From Candidatus Fonsibacter lacus (GTDB lineage Bacteria > Pseudomonadota > Gammaproteobacteria > Burkholderiales > Burkholderiaceae_C), in assembly GCA_009921245.1 (NCBI GenBank), contig RFXW01000006.1, positions 1 through 34,579 on the forward strand: a DNA stretch of 34,579 nt, in the 5' to 3' direction. Shown one piece after another: positions 11,003 through 21,234 of the stretch (positions within the stretch are counted from its first letter, which is position 1; every line of letters starts with the position of its first letter). Below the pieces are notes generated by a model that was given only the letters and a program-made list of their open reading frames with translations, ran no database searches and was not told where the DNA came from. The translations under genes and the position numbers were made by a program.

Positions 11003-12139
11003 TCAAAGCCCTACCGACGATGGGTGTTGCAATCGGGCGGCCAGAGCAAATTCAGCCAGTACCGCCCGAAGGCGGTCCAGCCCCTGACCGGTATGGGCGC
11101 TCACAAAAACCCGCGGGTACACGGCATGATCCAAGTGCAGCTCGTCTTGGTCGTGATGCGGCCGCTGCTCGGCCCCCAGGGCGTCGATTTTGTTAAACAC
11201 CAGCACCTGCGGCACGTTGGCGGCGCCAATGTCGTGCAGCACCTCTTGCACCTGCGTCATGCGCTCGGGCGCGTTGTCGTCGGTGGCATCGACCACGTGC
11301 AGCAGCAAGTCGGCCTGCACCGCTTCTTGCAACGTGGCTGAAAAAGCTGCCACCAAATCGTGCGGCAGATCCCGAATAAAACCCACCGTATCAGACAACG
11401 ACACACCCAGCTGCGCCTCGGGTAGGTACATGGATCGCGTGGTGGTGTCTAGGGTGGCAAACAACTGATCGGCCACATAGGCACCCGATTTCACCAGTGC
11501 ATTGAACAGCGACGACTTGCCGGCGTTGGTGTAGCCCACCAGCGACACATTGAATACCCCGGCGCGCAGCCGACGGCGGCGCTGCGTTTGGCGCTGGCGT
11601 TGCACCATGTGCAAGCGCTGGCGCACGCGCTTGATGGCCGAGCCGATCATGCGCCGGTCGAGTTCGATTTGGGTCTCCCCCGGGCCACCACGCATGCCCT
11701 CGCCGCCGCGCTGCCGCTCAAGGTGGCTCCAGCGGCGCACCAAGCGCGTGGCCAGGTATTGCAATCGCGCCAACTCCACCTGCAGCTTGCCTTCGTGGCT
11801 GCGCGCGCGCTGCGCGAAGATGTCGAGGATCAGCAAGGTGCGGTCGTTGACCGGTGCGCCCAAGTGGCGCTCAAGGTTGCGCTGCTGGGCCGGACTCAGG
11901 GCCTGATCAAAAAGCACCTCTTGCGCCTGGTGCTGCTGCAGGCACTGGCCGATTTCATCGGCCTTGCCCCGCCCCACAAACAACGCGGGGTCGGGCGCGC
12001 GACGCTTGCAAACCATGCGCTGCGCCACCTCGTAGCCAGCGCTTTGCGCCAGCAAGGCCAGTTCGTCCAAACGGGCGTCGAAGTGGGGTGACCCAAGGTC
12101 TACCCCAACCAGAACCACGCGCGGCGCGGCGGCGCTCAA
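11003..12139 (-). CDS. hflX: GTPase HflX
   Basis: GGEGMRGGPGETQIELDRR, G1 LVGYTNAGKSSLFN, DTVGFIRDLPHDLVAAFSATLQEA, NKID. The codon at 12137-12139 reads TTG, so the start is TTG or further in. Confidence 0.95.
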   Translation of the reverse strand: MSAAAPRVVLVGVDLGSPHFDARLDELALLAQSAGYEVAQRMVCKRRAPDPALFVGRGKADEIGQCLQQHQAQEVLFDQALSPAQQRNLERHLGAPVNDRTLLILDIFAQRARSHEGKLQVELARLQYLATRLVRRWSHLERQRGGEGMRGGPGETQIELDRRMIGSAIKRVRQRLHMVQRQRQTQRRRRLRAGVFNVSLVGYTNAGKSSLFNALVKSGAYVADQLFATLDTTTRSMYLPEAQLGVSLSDTVGFIRDLPHDLVAAFSATLQEAVQADLLLHVVDATDDNAPERMTQVQEVLHDIGAANVPQVLVFNKIDALGAEQRPHHDQDELHLDHAVYPRVFVSAHTGQGLDRLRAVLAEFALAARLQHPSSVGL

Positions 12140-12145
12140 AGGTGG

Positions 12146-12397
12146 TTATTCGGCATCGTCGGCCGGGGTGTCCAAGGTTACGGCGCGGCCCGGCACGATG
12201 GTGGAGATGGCGTGCTTGTATACCATTTGGGTCACACTGGAGCTGCGCAGCAGCACCACGTAAGCGTCAAACGACTCAATATGCCCCTGCAGCTTGATGC
12301 CGTTGACCAAGTAAATTGAGCATGGCACGTGCTCGCGGCGCAGGATGTTAAGAAACGGGTCTTGTAAAGACTGGGGCTTGTTGCCTTTGGCGCTCAT
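12146..12397 (-). CDS. hfq: RNA chaperone Hfq
   Basis: [83 protein letters not shown]. Confidence 0.97.
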   Translation of the reverse strand: MSAKGNKPQSLQDPFLNILRREHVPCSIYLVNGIKLQGHIESFDAYVVLLRSSSVTQMVYKHAISTIVPGRAVTLDTPADDAE

Positions 12398-12436
12398 GTG
12401 TTTTTCCCTTGAGAGATTTGTGATTTGTAGCAAAAA

Positions 12437-12445
12437 AGTGTAGCA
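12437..12445 (-). promoter_or_regulatory. Candidate extended -10 promoter element for hfq
   Basis: The minus strand reads TGC-TACACT (TGn-TANNNT), about 40 nt upstream of the hfq ATG. No good -35 was found. AAGGGA SD-like stretch before the start codon. Confidence 0.4.
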
Positions 12446-12492
12446 CGAGGCGACCGCCCCTTTGCCCTGCGAGGGTCAACAAGCGCGGTGAA

Positions 12493-13668
12493 CTACAGCA
12501 CCTCAAACACGCCGGCCGCACCCATGCCACCGCCTACGCACATCGTGACGCAGACCCGCTTGGCCCCCCGGCGTTTGCCCTCAATCAAGGCGTGGCCGGT
12601 TAGTCGCTGACCACTGACGCCGTAGGGGTGACCCAGGGCAATCGCGCCACCGTTGACGTTGAGCTTGTCGGGGTCGATCCCCAGCTTGTCGCGGCAGTAC
12701 AAAACCTGCACCGCAAAGGCTTCGTTGAGCTCCCACAGGTCGATGTCATCCACCTTTAGGCCAAGGCGTCCCAGCACCTTGGGCACCGCGTACACCGGGC
12801 CAATGCCCATTTCATCGGGCTCGCAACCAGAGACCGCAAAGCCCAAAAAACGCCCCAAAGGTTCAAGCCCGCGCTGGGCCACCACGGCTTCGTCCATGAT
12901 CACACAGGCCCCTGCGCCGTCAGAGAACTGGCTGGCGTTACCCGCGGCCACGCTGCCACCGGGCAAGGCCGCTTGAATACCCGCCAGCGCCTCGGCGGTG
13001 GTGCCTTGGCGCAAACCCTCGTCTTGTGCCACTTGCACTTGGCGTGTGGTCATGCCGCGCTTGGGGTCTGCCACGCCCGCCGTGACTGTGATGGGCTCGA
13101 TTTCGTCCGCAAACAAACCGGCCTCTTGCGCGGCGCAGGCGCGCTGCTGGCTTTGGGCGCCGTAGGCGTCCATGCGCTCGCGGTCGATGCCGTACCGCGT
13201 GGCCACTTGCTCGGCGGTTTGCAGCATGGGCCAGTACACCGCTGGCACGGCTTGCTGCAGGGCGGCGTCGATGAACATGTGCATGTTCATTTCTTGCTGC
13301 ACGCACGAAATGCTCTCCACCCCACCGGCCACATACACGCTGCCCTCGCCACTGGCGATGCGCTGGGCGGCCAAGGCGATGGTTTGCAAGCCAGATGAGC
13401 AAAAGCGGTTCACGGTCATGCCCGCCACGCCAACCGGACAGCCTGCGGCCAGCGCCACTTGCCGGGCGATGTTCCAGCCGGTGGCGCCTTCGGGGTTGGC
13501 GCAGCCCATGATGACGTCTTCAACCTCAGCCGGTTCAATGCCGGCGCGCTGCATGGCCGCGCGCACCACGTGCCCGCCGAGGGTGGCGCCGTGGGTCATG
13601 TTGAATGAGCCTTTCCAGCTTTTGGCAAAGGGGGTGCGGGCGGTGGAGACGACCAAAGCGGATGTCAT
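12493..13668 (-). CDS. Acetyl-CoA acyltransferase / thiolase
   Basis: [41 protein letters not shown] (active-site Cys), [39 protein letters not shown]. Confidence 0.95.
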   Translation of the reverse strand: MTSALVVSTARTPFAKSWKGSFNMTHGATLGGHVVRAAMQRAGIEPAEVEDVIMGCANPEGATGWNIARQVALAAGCPVGVAGMTVNRFCSSGLQTIALAAQRIASGEGSVYVAGGVESISCVQQEMNMHMFIDAALQQAVPAVYWPMLQTAEQVATRYGIDRERMDAYGAQSQQRACAAQEAGLFADEIEPITVTAGVADPKRGMTTRQVQVAQDEGLRQGTTAEALAGIQAALPGGSVAAGNASQFSDGAGACVIMDEAVVAQRGLEPLGRFLGFAVSGCEPDEMGIGPVYAVPKVLGRLGLKVDDIDLWELNEAFAVQVLYCRDKLGIDPDKLNVNGGAIALGHPYGVSGQRLTGHALIEGKRRGAKRVCVTMCVGGGMGAAGVFEVL

Positions 13669-13697
13669 AACAATCAACTCCTGTAAGGCGGCGGGGG

Positions 13698-15800
13698 TTA
13701 GGCGTTAAACAGTTTGCCCGCCGCGGCGAGCTCGGCCAGCAGTGGCGCGGGTTGCCAAAAATCGGCGTCGTCGTGCGGGTTTTGTGCAAAGCGCTGCATG
13801 GCGTAAGTTACGGGCAGCAACCCCACCATGTCGGCGTAGCACATGGGGCCGCCGCGCCAAAGTGGAAAACCGTAGCCCGTCAGGTACACCATGTCGATGT
13901 CGCTGGCGCGGATGGCGATTTTTTCTTCTAGGATGCGCGCGCCTTCGTTGACCAGCGCGAACACCAAACGCTGCACGATTTCGCTGGCCTCGATGCGGCG
14001 CGGCTTGATGCCCAAGCGGTCTCGATGTTGGGCAATCATGGCCTCGACCTCGGCGCTGGGCACGGCCTTGCGGCTGCCGGCGGGGTAGTCGTACCACCCT
14101 TTGCCCACCTTCTGCCCAAAACGTCCTTGCTCGCATAACAAGTCGGCGGTTTTGCCGTAGCGCAGCTCGGGCTGCTCTTGGTAGCGCCGCTTGCGAATCG
14201 CCCAACCGATGTCGTTGCCCGCCAAATCGCTCATGCGAAACGGCCCCATGGCAAAACCAAATTTTTCAATGGCACGATCGATTTGCTTGGGTGTGGCGCC
14301 CTCGTCCAGCATAAACAGCGCCTGCCGTATGTACTGCTCAACCATCCGGTTGCCAATAAAGCCGTCGCATACGCCCGAGACCACGGCGGTTTTGCGAATG
14401 GTTTTGGCCAGGCGCATGACAGTGGCCAATACATCGGGCGCGGTTTGGCTGCCACGCACCACTTCAAGCAAGCGCATCACGTTGGCAGGGCTAAAAAAGT
14501 GCATGCCCACCACATCGTGCGCACGCTTGGTAAACCCCGCGATACGGTTTAAATCGAGGGTGGAGGTGTTGCTGGCCAAGATGGCACCGGGCTTGGCCAC
14601 GGCATCCAAACGTTCAAAAACCTGACGCTTGACCTCAAGGTCTTCAAACACCGCCTCGATGATCAAGTCGGCGTCGGCTAGCTGGGCCATGTCCAGGGTG
14701 GTTTCAAGCAATGCCCATGTTTGCTCGAGTTTTTCCGCCTTGAGTTTGCCTTTTTTTACCTGCGCTTCGTAATTTTTTCGCATGACAGCGGTGCCACGCT
14801 GCAGCGCCTCGTCTGAGGTCTCGAGCATCACCACGCGCATGCCCGCGTTAAGAAAATTCATAGCGATGCCGCCGCCCATGGTGCCCGCACCAACAATGCC
14901 CACTTTGGCGATTGAGCGGGTGGCGGTGTCGGCCGGCACGTCGGGGATTTTGCTGGTCTGCCGCTCAGCAAAAAACGCGTGGCGCAGGGCACGCGATTCA
15001 GGCGTGCCCATGAGCCCCAAGAAGGTGTCGCGCTCCTGACGCATGGCATCGTCAAACGGCAGTCGGGTGGCCTGCTGCACCAAGTCGATGCATTTGAGTG
15101 GCGCCGGATACTGAGGGGCTACGCTGCGCACGGTGTTGCGCGCAAATTGAAAATAAGCATCGGCTTGTGGGTGCGAACAAGCCAACTGACGCAACAGCGG
15201 CAGCGGTCGAACCGTCGCAACTTCGTGCGCCAATGCCATGGCTTCGTCCATCAGGCTCTCGGTGCTGTTGGCGATGCGGGTAAACAGTTTTTGTTGCGGC
15301 ACTTGCGCCAGCACCTCGGCCGGTACCGGGTCGCCCTTGACCATTAAGTTCAGCGCGGCTTCTACCCCCAGCGCACGTGGCATGCGCTGGGTACCGCCCG
15401 AGCCAGGAATCAAACCAAGCTTGACTTCGGGCAACGCCACCTTGGTGCCGGGCGCGGCCACACGATAGTGACAGGCCAGCGCCAGCTCCACGCCGCCGCC
15501 CATGGCCACGCTGTGCATGGCCGCCACCACCGGCTTGGCCGAGGCCTCCAGCGTGGCAATAAGGGTGAGCAGGTGCGGCTCGGCGGTGGCCTGGGGGGTG
15601 CCGAATTCGCGAATGTCGGCCCCACCCGAGAAGGCCTTGCCGGCGCCGGTGATCACAATGGCATGCACCGCGGCGTCTTGGTTGGCGCGCTGCACCCCTT
15701 GCACCACGGCCCGGCGGGTGGACAAGCCCAGGCCATTGACCGGCGGGTTGTCTAGGGTAATCACGGCAACGTTGGCTTGAACGTGGTAACTCGCGGTCAT
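13698..15800 (-). CDS. Bifunctional enoyl-CoA hydratase / 3-hydroxyacyl-CoA dehydrogenase (FadJ/FadB-like)
   Basis: Crotonase N-terminus ([51 protein letters not shown]) fused to HAD ([46 protein letters not shown]). Confidence 0.94.
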   Translation of the reverse strand: MTASYHVQANVAVITLDNPPVNGLGLSTRRAVVQGVQRANQDAAVHAIVITGAGKAFSGGADIREFGTPQATAEPHLLTLIATLEASAKPVVAAMHSVAMGGGVELALACHYRVAAPGTKVALPEVKLGLIPGSGGTQRMPRALGVEAALNLMVKGDPVPAEVLAQVPQQKLFTRIANSTESLMDEAMALAHEVATVRPLPLLRQLACSHPQADAYFQFARNTVRSVAPQYPAPLKCIDLVQQATRLPFDDAMRQERDTFLGLMGTPESRALRHAFFAERQTSKIPDVPADTATRSIAKVGIVGAGTMGGGIAMNFLNAGMRVVMLETSDEALQRGTAVMRKNYEAQVKKGKLKAEKLEQTWALLETTLDMAQLADADLIIEAVFEDLEVKRQVFERLDAVAKPGAILASNTSTLDLNRIAGFTKRAHDVVGMHFFSPANVMRLLEVVRGSQTAPDVLATVMRLAKTIRKTAVVSGVCDGFIGNRMVEQYIRQALFMLDEGATPKQIDRAIEKFGFAMGPFRMSDLAGNDIGWAIRKRRYQEQPELRYGKTADLLCEQGRFGQKVGKGWYDYPAGSRKAVPSAEVEAMIAQHRDRLGIKPRRIEASEIVQRLVFALVNEGARILEEKIAIRASDIDMVYLTGYGFPLWRGGPMCYADMVGLLPVTYAMQRFAQNPHDDADFWQPAPLLAELAAAGKLFNA

Positions 15801-15842
15801 GTGTTGGGGCTCCAAAAACAACTGGCTATCAACGCCAAAGGC

Positions 15843-17471
15843 TTAGCGAAAATCAGGGTGCACGTACTGACCCAGCTGCTCGCGCAGGGCCATTTTTTGC
15901 ATTTTGCCGGTGGCGCCCAGCGGAATGGCATCGACAAAGATGACGTCGTCGGGCACTTGCCACTTGGCGATTTTGTCTTGATAAAACGCCAACAACGCGT
16001 CACCTTGGATATCGGCGTCGGGTTTTTTGACAACAAAAAGCACCGGGCGCTCATCCCACTTGGGGTGCGGCACGCCCACGCAGGCCGCCATGGCCACGGC
16101 GGGGTGCGCCATGGCAATGTTCTCGATGTCGATTGAGCTGATCCACTCCCCACCCGACTTGACCACGTCTTTGCTGCGATCGGTGATTTGCAAAAAGCCA
16201 TCGGGGTCTATGGTGCCCACGTCACCGGTGTGAAACCAGCCGTCTTGCAACAACGGGGCGCTGGCGCGGTAATAGTTGTCTATCACCCAGGGGCCGCGCA
16301 CCATGAGGTTGCCAAACTGCACCCCGTCCCATGCCACTTCGGCACCTTGGTCGTCCACAATTTTCATGTCAACGCCATACACCGCCCGCCCCTGTTTGAG
16401 GCGCGCTTGGCGCTGGGTTTGCAACGGGCTTTGTAGCTGGCTGTATTTCAGGGTGTTCACCGTTCCCAGCGGTGACATCTCGGTCATGCCCCAGGCGTGC
16501 AGCACCTCAACACCATAAGTTTGAACAAAGGTGTCAATCATGGCGGGTGGGCAAGCCGAGCCGCCAATCACGGTGCGCTGCAGTGTGCCAAAGCGTTGCT
16601 GGGTTTGGCTCATGTGCGCAAGCAGCATTTGCCACACCGTGGGCACCCCAGCGGCCATGGTGACGCCCTCGGCTTCAATCAGTTCGTAAACCGAGGCGCC
16701 GTCGAGCGCACCGCCAGGAAACACCAGTTTGCATCCCACGGCAGCCGCGCTGTACGGAATACCCCAGGCGTTAACGTGAAACATGGGCACCACCGGCAGC
16801 ACGCTGTCGCGCGCGCTCAGCCCCAGGGTATCGGGTAAAGCGCCACCGTAGGCGTGCAAGATGGTGGAGCGATGGCTGTACACGGCGCCTTTGGGGTCGC
16901 CCGTGGTGCCGCTGGTGTAGCACATGCTGCTGGCGCTGCGCTCATCCAGTTCGGGCCAGGTGTATTGCAGTGGGTGTGTTGCCAACCAGGCTTCGTAGCT
17001 CACCAAGTTGGGGATGCCGGTGTCGGCCGGTAGCGCATCGGCCTCGCACAGCGCCACCCAGTGCCTCACCGTGGGGCACTGCGCGTGCACCTTTTGTACC
17101 AAGGGCAAAAAGCTGGTGTCAAAAGCCAATACGGTGTCTTCGGCGTGATTCACGATCCAGGTCAGCTGATCGGGATGCAAACGCGGGTTCAGTGTGTGCA
17201 GCACACGGCCACTGCCACTCACACCAAAGTAAAGCTCAAGGTGTCGGTAGCCGTTCCACGCCAGCGTGCCCACGCGCGCACCCTGAGGCACCTGCCAATC
17301 GTCCAGCGCATGCGCCACCTGCGCGGCGCGTTGGCCAACCTTGGCCCAGGTGGTGCGATGGATGTCACCTTCTACCCGGCGCGACACAATTTCGGTTTGG
17401 CCGTGGTGGCGTTGGGCGTGCGTGATCAACGACGAAATGAGCAGCGGTTGCTGTTGCATCAATCCCAGCAT
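15843..17471 (-). CDS. AMP-forming acyl-CoA synthetase (medium/long-chain, AlkK-like)
   Basis: [86 protein letters not shown]. Confidence 0.93.
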   Translation of the reverse strand: MLGLMQQQPLLISSLITHAQRHHGQTEIVSRRVEGDIHRTTWAKVGQRAAQVAHALDDWQVPQGARVGTLAWNGYRHLELYFGVSGSGRVLHTLNPRLHPDQLTWIVNHAEDTVLAFDTSFLPLVQKVHAQCPTVRHWVALCEADALPADTGIPNLVSYEAWLATHPLQYTWPELDERSASSMCYTSGTTGDPKGAVYSHRSTILHAYGGALPDTLGLSARDSVLPVVPMFHVNAWGIPYSAAAVGCKLVFPGGALDGASVYELIEAEGVTMAAGVPTVWQMLLAHMSQTQQRFGTLQRTVIGGSACPPAMIDTFVQTYGVEVLHAWGMTEMSPLGTVNTLKYSQLQSPLQTQRQARLKQGRAVYGVDMKIVDDQGAEVAWDGVQFGNLMVRGPWVIDNYYRASAPLLQDGWFHTGDVGTIDPDGFLQITDRSKDVVKSGGEWISSIDIENIAMAHPAVAMAACVGVPHPKWDERPVLFVVKKPDADIQGDALLAFYQDKIAKWQVPDDVIFVDAIPLGATGKMQKMALREQLGQYVHPDFR

Positions 17472-17545
17472 GGCTTGTTTCTCCGGTGTGCAAAAAAACG
17501 TAGCCTGCCATCGTAGCGGCTGGCGTGCGCTTTACCCCCAGGTTC

Positions 17546-17605
17546 AGTGCAAACCCTAGGCCCATGCCCAAAGCACCCGCCGCGCATGGGGTTTGCCCCT
17601 GCACT
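17546..17605 (+). repeat. Nested inverted repeats in the acs/selO divergent intergenic region
   Basis: GCAAACCC (17549-17556) against GGGTTTGC (17589-17596), flanked by AGTGCA (17546-17551) and TGCACT (17600-17605). Confidence 0.45.
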
Positions 17606-17643
17606 CGGCAAGCTTAGCGACCAACCAGGCGCACAATGACACC

Positions 17644-19131
17644 ATGAATCACGCTTTGTCCGCGCCGGTGTTTGCCCCTGCCATGGCTGAATTGGGGCCG
17701 GCTTTTGCAGCGCCGGTGGCCCCGCAGCCGGTTCAGGCGCCGCGCTGGCTGACACAAAACCATGCGCTGGCCGAGCAGGTGGGCGTACCCGCGGGCTGGC
17801 TCAAGACCCCCGAGGCACTGACCTTGCTCGCCGGCAACGACACCTCCCACGCCAGCCACGCCAGCGTGTACAGCGGCCACCAATTTGGCGTGTGGGCGGG
17901 GCAGTTGGGCGACGGCCGGGCGCTTTTGCTGGGTCGCACCCAGGGGAGCGATGGGCAAAGCTGGGAATGGCAGCTCAAGGGTGCGGGGCTGACGCCCTTT
18001 TCGCGCATGGGTGACGGCCGCGCCGTGTGGCGCAGCAGCATTCGCGAGTTTTTGGCCAGCGAAGCGATGCACGGTTTGGGTATTCCAACCACGCGCGCCC
18101 TGGCGTTGGTGGGGTCGGACACACCGGTGCGGCGCGAAACCCTAGAAAGCGCCGCCGTGCTAACCCGACTGGCCCCAAGCTTTGTGCGCTTTGGGCACTT
18201 TGAGCACTTCACCCACGACGCGGCCGCCATGCAAACGCTGTTGGATTGGGTGGTGCAACACCACTTTACGCACCTGGCCACGCTGCACGACCCCAGCGAG
18301 CGGGCGTTGCAGTGGTTTGACGAGGTGCTGCAGCGCACCGCCCGGCTGATGGCCCAATGGCAAGCGGTGGGGTTTTGTCACGGCGTCATGAACACCGACA
18401 ACATGAGTGTGCTCGGCCTGACGCTGGACTATGGGCCCTACCAGTTCATGGATGCGTTTAACCCAGCGCACAACGCCAACCATTCCGACAGCGGTGGGCG
18501 CTACATCTATCAAAACCAACCGCAGGTGGCGTGGTGGAATTTGCAGTGCTTGGCGCAGGCCTTGGCCAGCTTGGTGCCCGATGTGGAGGCCCTGGCCGAG
18601 GCCCTGAAACGCTACCCCAACGCCTACGCCAAGGCGCAAGCCACCGCATGGGCTGGCAAACTCGGGCTGGCCCACGCCCCCGACGCGGCGCTGCCCGTGG
18701 CGCAAGCTTGGCTTTCGTTGCTGGCTGAGCACGGCGCGGATTTCACCTGGAGCTGGCGTGCCCTCACCGACACCCTGGCCAACACCACCGACTGGGCAGC
18801 CCTACCCGAGGCGCTGCACCTGGCGCTGCACAACAGTGTGCCGGCGCCGGCGTTGGCGCCTTGGGCCGAGCAACTGCAACAAACCGCCACCGCTTTAGGA
18901 GAGACGCCGCGCGCCATGGGGCAGCGCATGCAACAGGTGAACCCTGTGTTTGTGCTGCGTAACCACATGGCGCAAGAGGCAATTGTTGCGGCGCAAAACG
19001 GCGACCTTAGCGTGTTGCACGCGGTATGGAAGGTGCTTGAATCGCCCATGCAACACCACGCAGCGCACGCGGCTTGGGCGCAACGCCCACCGGCCTGGGC
19101 CAGCGAGTTGGTGCTGAGTTGCTCGTCTTAG
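17644..19131 (+). CDS. selO: Protein adenylyltransferase SelO/YdiU family pseudokinase
   Basis: [95 protein letters not shown]-terminus SCSS-stop (Cys where some homologues have Sec). Confidence 0.95.
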   Translation: MNHALSAPVFAPAMAELGPAFAAPVAPQPVQAPRWLTQNHALAEQVGVPAGWLKTPEALTLLAGNDTSHASHASVYSGHQFGVWAGQLGDGRALLLGRTQGSDGQSWEWQLKGAGLTPFSRMGDGRAVWRSSIREFLASEAMHGLGIPTTRALALVGSDTPVRRETLESAAVLTRLAPSFVRFGHFEHFTHDAAAMQTLLDWVVQHHFTHLATLHDPSERALQWFDEVLQRTARLMAQWQAVGFCHGVMNTDNMSVLGLTLDYGPYQFMDAFNPAHNANHSDSGGRYIYQNQPQVAWWNLQCLAQALASLVPDVEALAEALKRYPNAYAKAQATAWAGKLGLAHAPDAALPVAQAWLSLLAEHGADFTWSWRALTDTLANTTDWAALPEALHLALHNSVPAPALAPWAEQLQQTATALGETPRAMGQRMQQVNPVFVLRNHMAQEAIVAAQNGDLSVLHAVWKVLESPMQHHAAHAAWAQRPPAWASELVLSCSS

Positions 19132-19137
19132 CGGGTA

Positions 19138-19168
19138 TGCTTGCGTGCTGCTTGTGGGCCCGCAAGCA
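19138..19168 (+). repeat. Overlapping inverted repeats between selO and msrB
   Basis: TGCTTGCG (19138-19145) pairs with CGCAAGCA (19161-19168). The nearby TGCTTGTG (19149-19156) can pair with the same right arm with one G-U. Confidence 0.5.
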
Positions 19169-19195
19169 CGGCCACGGGAGCCCGATAATCCAACC

Positions 19196-19636
19196 ATGAC
19201 TTCATTCAACCGTCCACAAACCGAAGCCCAATGGCGCCAATGGCTCAAAGACCGTGGTGCCGAACCCGGCGCCTACGAAATCACCCAACTTGCGGCCACC
19301 GAACGCCCAGGCAGCGGGCGCTTTGATCAGCATTGGACGCCCGGCGAGTACCGCTGCATTTGCTGCGATACACCGCTCTTTGCCAGCGACACCAAATTCG
19401 ACGCCGGTTGCGGCTGGCCGAGTTTTCACACCGCCATGCCCGATGCGGTGCAAGAGCGTCGCGACGTAAGCCACGGCATGATTCGCACTGAAACGCTGTG
19501 CCAACGTTGCGGCGCCCACCTTGGCCACGTGTTTGAAGACGGCCCTGCGCCCACCGGGTTGCGGTATTGCATCAACTCGGCCTCGCTGGCGTGGCAGCCC
19601 GCACCCAGCGACGCCGACGGCAACGACGCCGGCTAA
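19196..19636 (+). CDS. msrB: Peptide-methionine (R)-S-oxide reductase
   Basis: Zn-binding CICC and CQRC pairs, [18 protein letters not shown], catalytic RYCINSASL. Confidence 0.95.
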   Translation: MTSFNRPQTEAQWRQWLKDRGAEPGAYEITQLAATERPGSGRFDQHWTPGEYRCICCDTPLFASDTKFDAGCGWPSFHTAMPDAVQERRDVSHGMIRTETLCQRCGAHLGHVFEDGPAPTGLRYCINSASLAWQPAPSDADGNDAG

Positions 19637-19641
19637 ACCTT

Positions 19642-20211
19642 ATGCGCCTGTTGCTCGATTTTTTACCGATTGTGCTGTTTGTGCTGTTGTACAAGCTGCA
19701 AGGCATTTATGCCGCCACCGCAGGTCTGATGCTGGCCACCGTGTGCCAAATGGCGTTGATTGGGTGGTTGGACAAGCGGCTGTCTGCGCTGCAAAAAACA
19801 ACGCTGGTATTGGTGTTGGTGTTTGGCACACTGACATTGGTGCTGCAAGACGAGCGCTTTATTAAGTGGAAGCCGACCGTACTCTACGGTGCCATGGCGT
19901 TGGCGTTGGTCGTTATGCTCAAGGTATGGCGGCGCAACGTGTTGCATATGCTGCTGGGCAGCCAACTGACGCTGCCACCGTGGGTGTGGCAGCGCCTGAC
20001 ATGGGCGTGGGCGGGCTACTTTGTCTTCATGGCCACCATCAATGGCGTGGTGGCCTATGCCTTTAGCACCGATGACTGGGTGAATTTCAAACTCTGGGGC
20101 TACGTTTTTCCGCTGGTCTTCATCGTGGCGCAAGGGGTTTACGTGGCGCGCCACTTGCCGGACGATACCCAAGCGCCAGCCAAAGGCACCACCCATAAGG
20201 ACCAGCCATGA
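19642..20211 (+). CDS. yciB: Inner membrane septation protein (YciB/IspZ family)
   Basis: MRLLLDFLPIVLFVLLYKLQGIYAATAGLM, several TM helices, KWKPTVLYGAMALAL, WVNFKLWGYVFPLVFIVAQGVYVARHL. Confidence 0.92.
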   Translation: MRLLLDFLPIVLFVLLYKLQGIYAATAGLMLATVCQMALIGWLDKRLSALQKTTLVLVLVFGTLTLVLQDERFIKWKPTVLYGAMALALVVMLKVWRRNVLHMLLGSQLTLPPWVWQRLTWAWAGYFVFMATINGVVAYAFSTDDWVNFKLWGYVFPLVFIVAQGVYVARHLPDDTQAPAKGTTHKDQP

Positions 20212-20465
20212 CCGCCGCTGAGCAACTGCGCGACATTTTGCAGACACGCTACGCACCTGAGGTACTGCAGGTGATCGACGAGAGCGCCCAACACGCGGGA
20301 CACGCCGGCAGCGATGGTCGCACCGAGGGCTCGCACCTCAGGGTACGCATCAGCGGTGCGGCTTTAGGCGCAGGCTCGCGCGTCGCCAAACACCGCCTTG
20401 TGTATGATGCGGCGCAACCGCTATTTGCTCAGGGCTTGCACGCCCTGGCGATTGAATGGGTCTAA
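20208..20465 (+). CDS. bolA: BolA family protein
   Basis: MTAAEQLRDILQTRYAPEVLQVIDESAQHAGHAG..., SGAALGAGSRVAKHRLVYDAAQPLFAQGLHALAIEWV. ATGA overlap with yciB. Confidence 0.88.
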   Translation: MTAAEQLRDILQTRYAPEVLQVIDESAQHAGHAGSDGRTEGSHLRVRISGAALGAGSRVAKHRLVYDAAQPLFAQGLHALAIEWV

Positions 20466-20486
20466 CCTTTAGGGAATCAGAAACAC

Positions 20487-21223
20487 ATGAAACACAATTT
20501 AATTCTTGCCGCTGGCATGGCGCTGTTGCTCTCGGGCGCTGCCTTTGCCCAGAACGTGGCCGTGGTCAATGGCAAGCCCATTCCAACCAGCCGTGTGGAA
20601 GCCTTGGAGCGCCAAATGGCGCGCGCAGGCCAGCCCGTAACCGAAGCACAACGCCAGCAAATTCGAGACGAGTTGGTGATGCGCGAAATATTTGTGCAAG
20701 AAGCCGAGCGCCGGGGCCTAACAGCCAGCCAAGACTACCAAGACCAAATGGCCCTTACCCGCCAAATGGTGTTGATTCGGGCGCTGCTTAACGACTTTCA
20801 AGCCAACAACCCAGTCACCGATGCCGATGTGCGCGCGCAATACGACAAGCTCACCAGCGGCGTGAGCGGGCAAGAATACCGTGCCAGCCATATTCTTTAC
20901 AAAGACGAGGCGGCTGCCCAAGCGGGTCTGAAGGCTTTGGCTGGTGGCGCAGACTTTGCCACGCTGGCCAAAAAAGATTCGCAAGACCCAGGCTCGGGTG
21001 CCAACGGTGGCGACCTAAACTGGGCCACGCCTGATACCTTTGTTCCAGAATTCAGCCAACGGTCAAGAGCCAGTTTGGCTGGCACATCATTCGCCTCACG
21101 GATGTGCGCAAAGCCGAGCCGCCGCCATTTGATCAAGTTAAAGACGCCTTGCGTGAGCGCCTGCAGCAAGAAAAACTGCAAGCGTTTCAAGCCAAACTGC
21201 GCAGCGACGCAAAAATTCAATAA
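20487..21223 (+). pseudogene. Periplasmic PpiC/SurA-type parvulin peptidyl-prolyl isomerase, apparently disrupted by an internal deletion plus frameshift near 21057-21065
   Basis: Frame 1 from 20487: signal peptide, SurA-N-like region, parvulin YRASHILYKDEAAAQAGLKALAGGADFATLAKKDSQDPGSGANGGDLNWATPDTFVPEFSQ, then out-of-family sequence. A second frame resumes family sequence (PTVKSQFGWHIIRLTDVRKAEPPPFDQVKDALRERLQQEKLQAFQAKLRSDAKIQ) and stops TAA at 21221-21223. The tracked ORF to 21356 is the shifted frame reading into purL antisense. Confidence 0.8.
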
Positions 21224-21234
21224 CGCCGCAAGCG

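Noticed and set aside
12465-12475. CCCT-GCG-AGGG hairpin downstream of the thiolase gene as a terminator
   Set aside because: Only a 4-bp stem with no following T-run on the minus strand.
13705-14205. Arg-rich ORFs overlapping the fadJ-like gene
   Set aside because: Out-of-frame translation of confident coding sequence (Arg/Ala-rich composition).
20487-21223. Programmed ribosomal frameshift in the parvulin gene
   Set aside because: No slippery heptamer or stimulatory hairpin seen at the junction, and family residues are missing, not just shifted.
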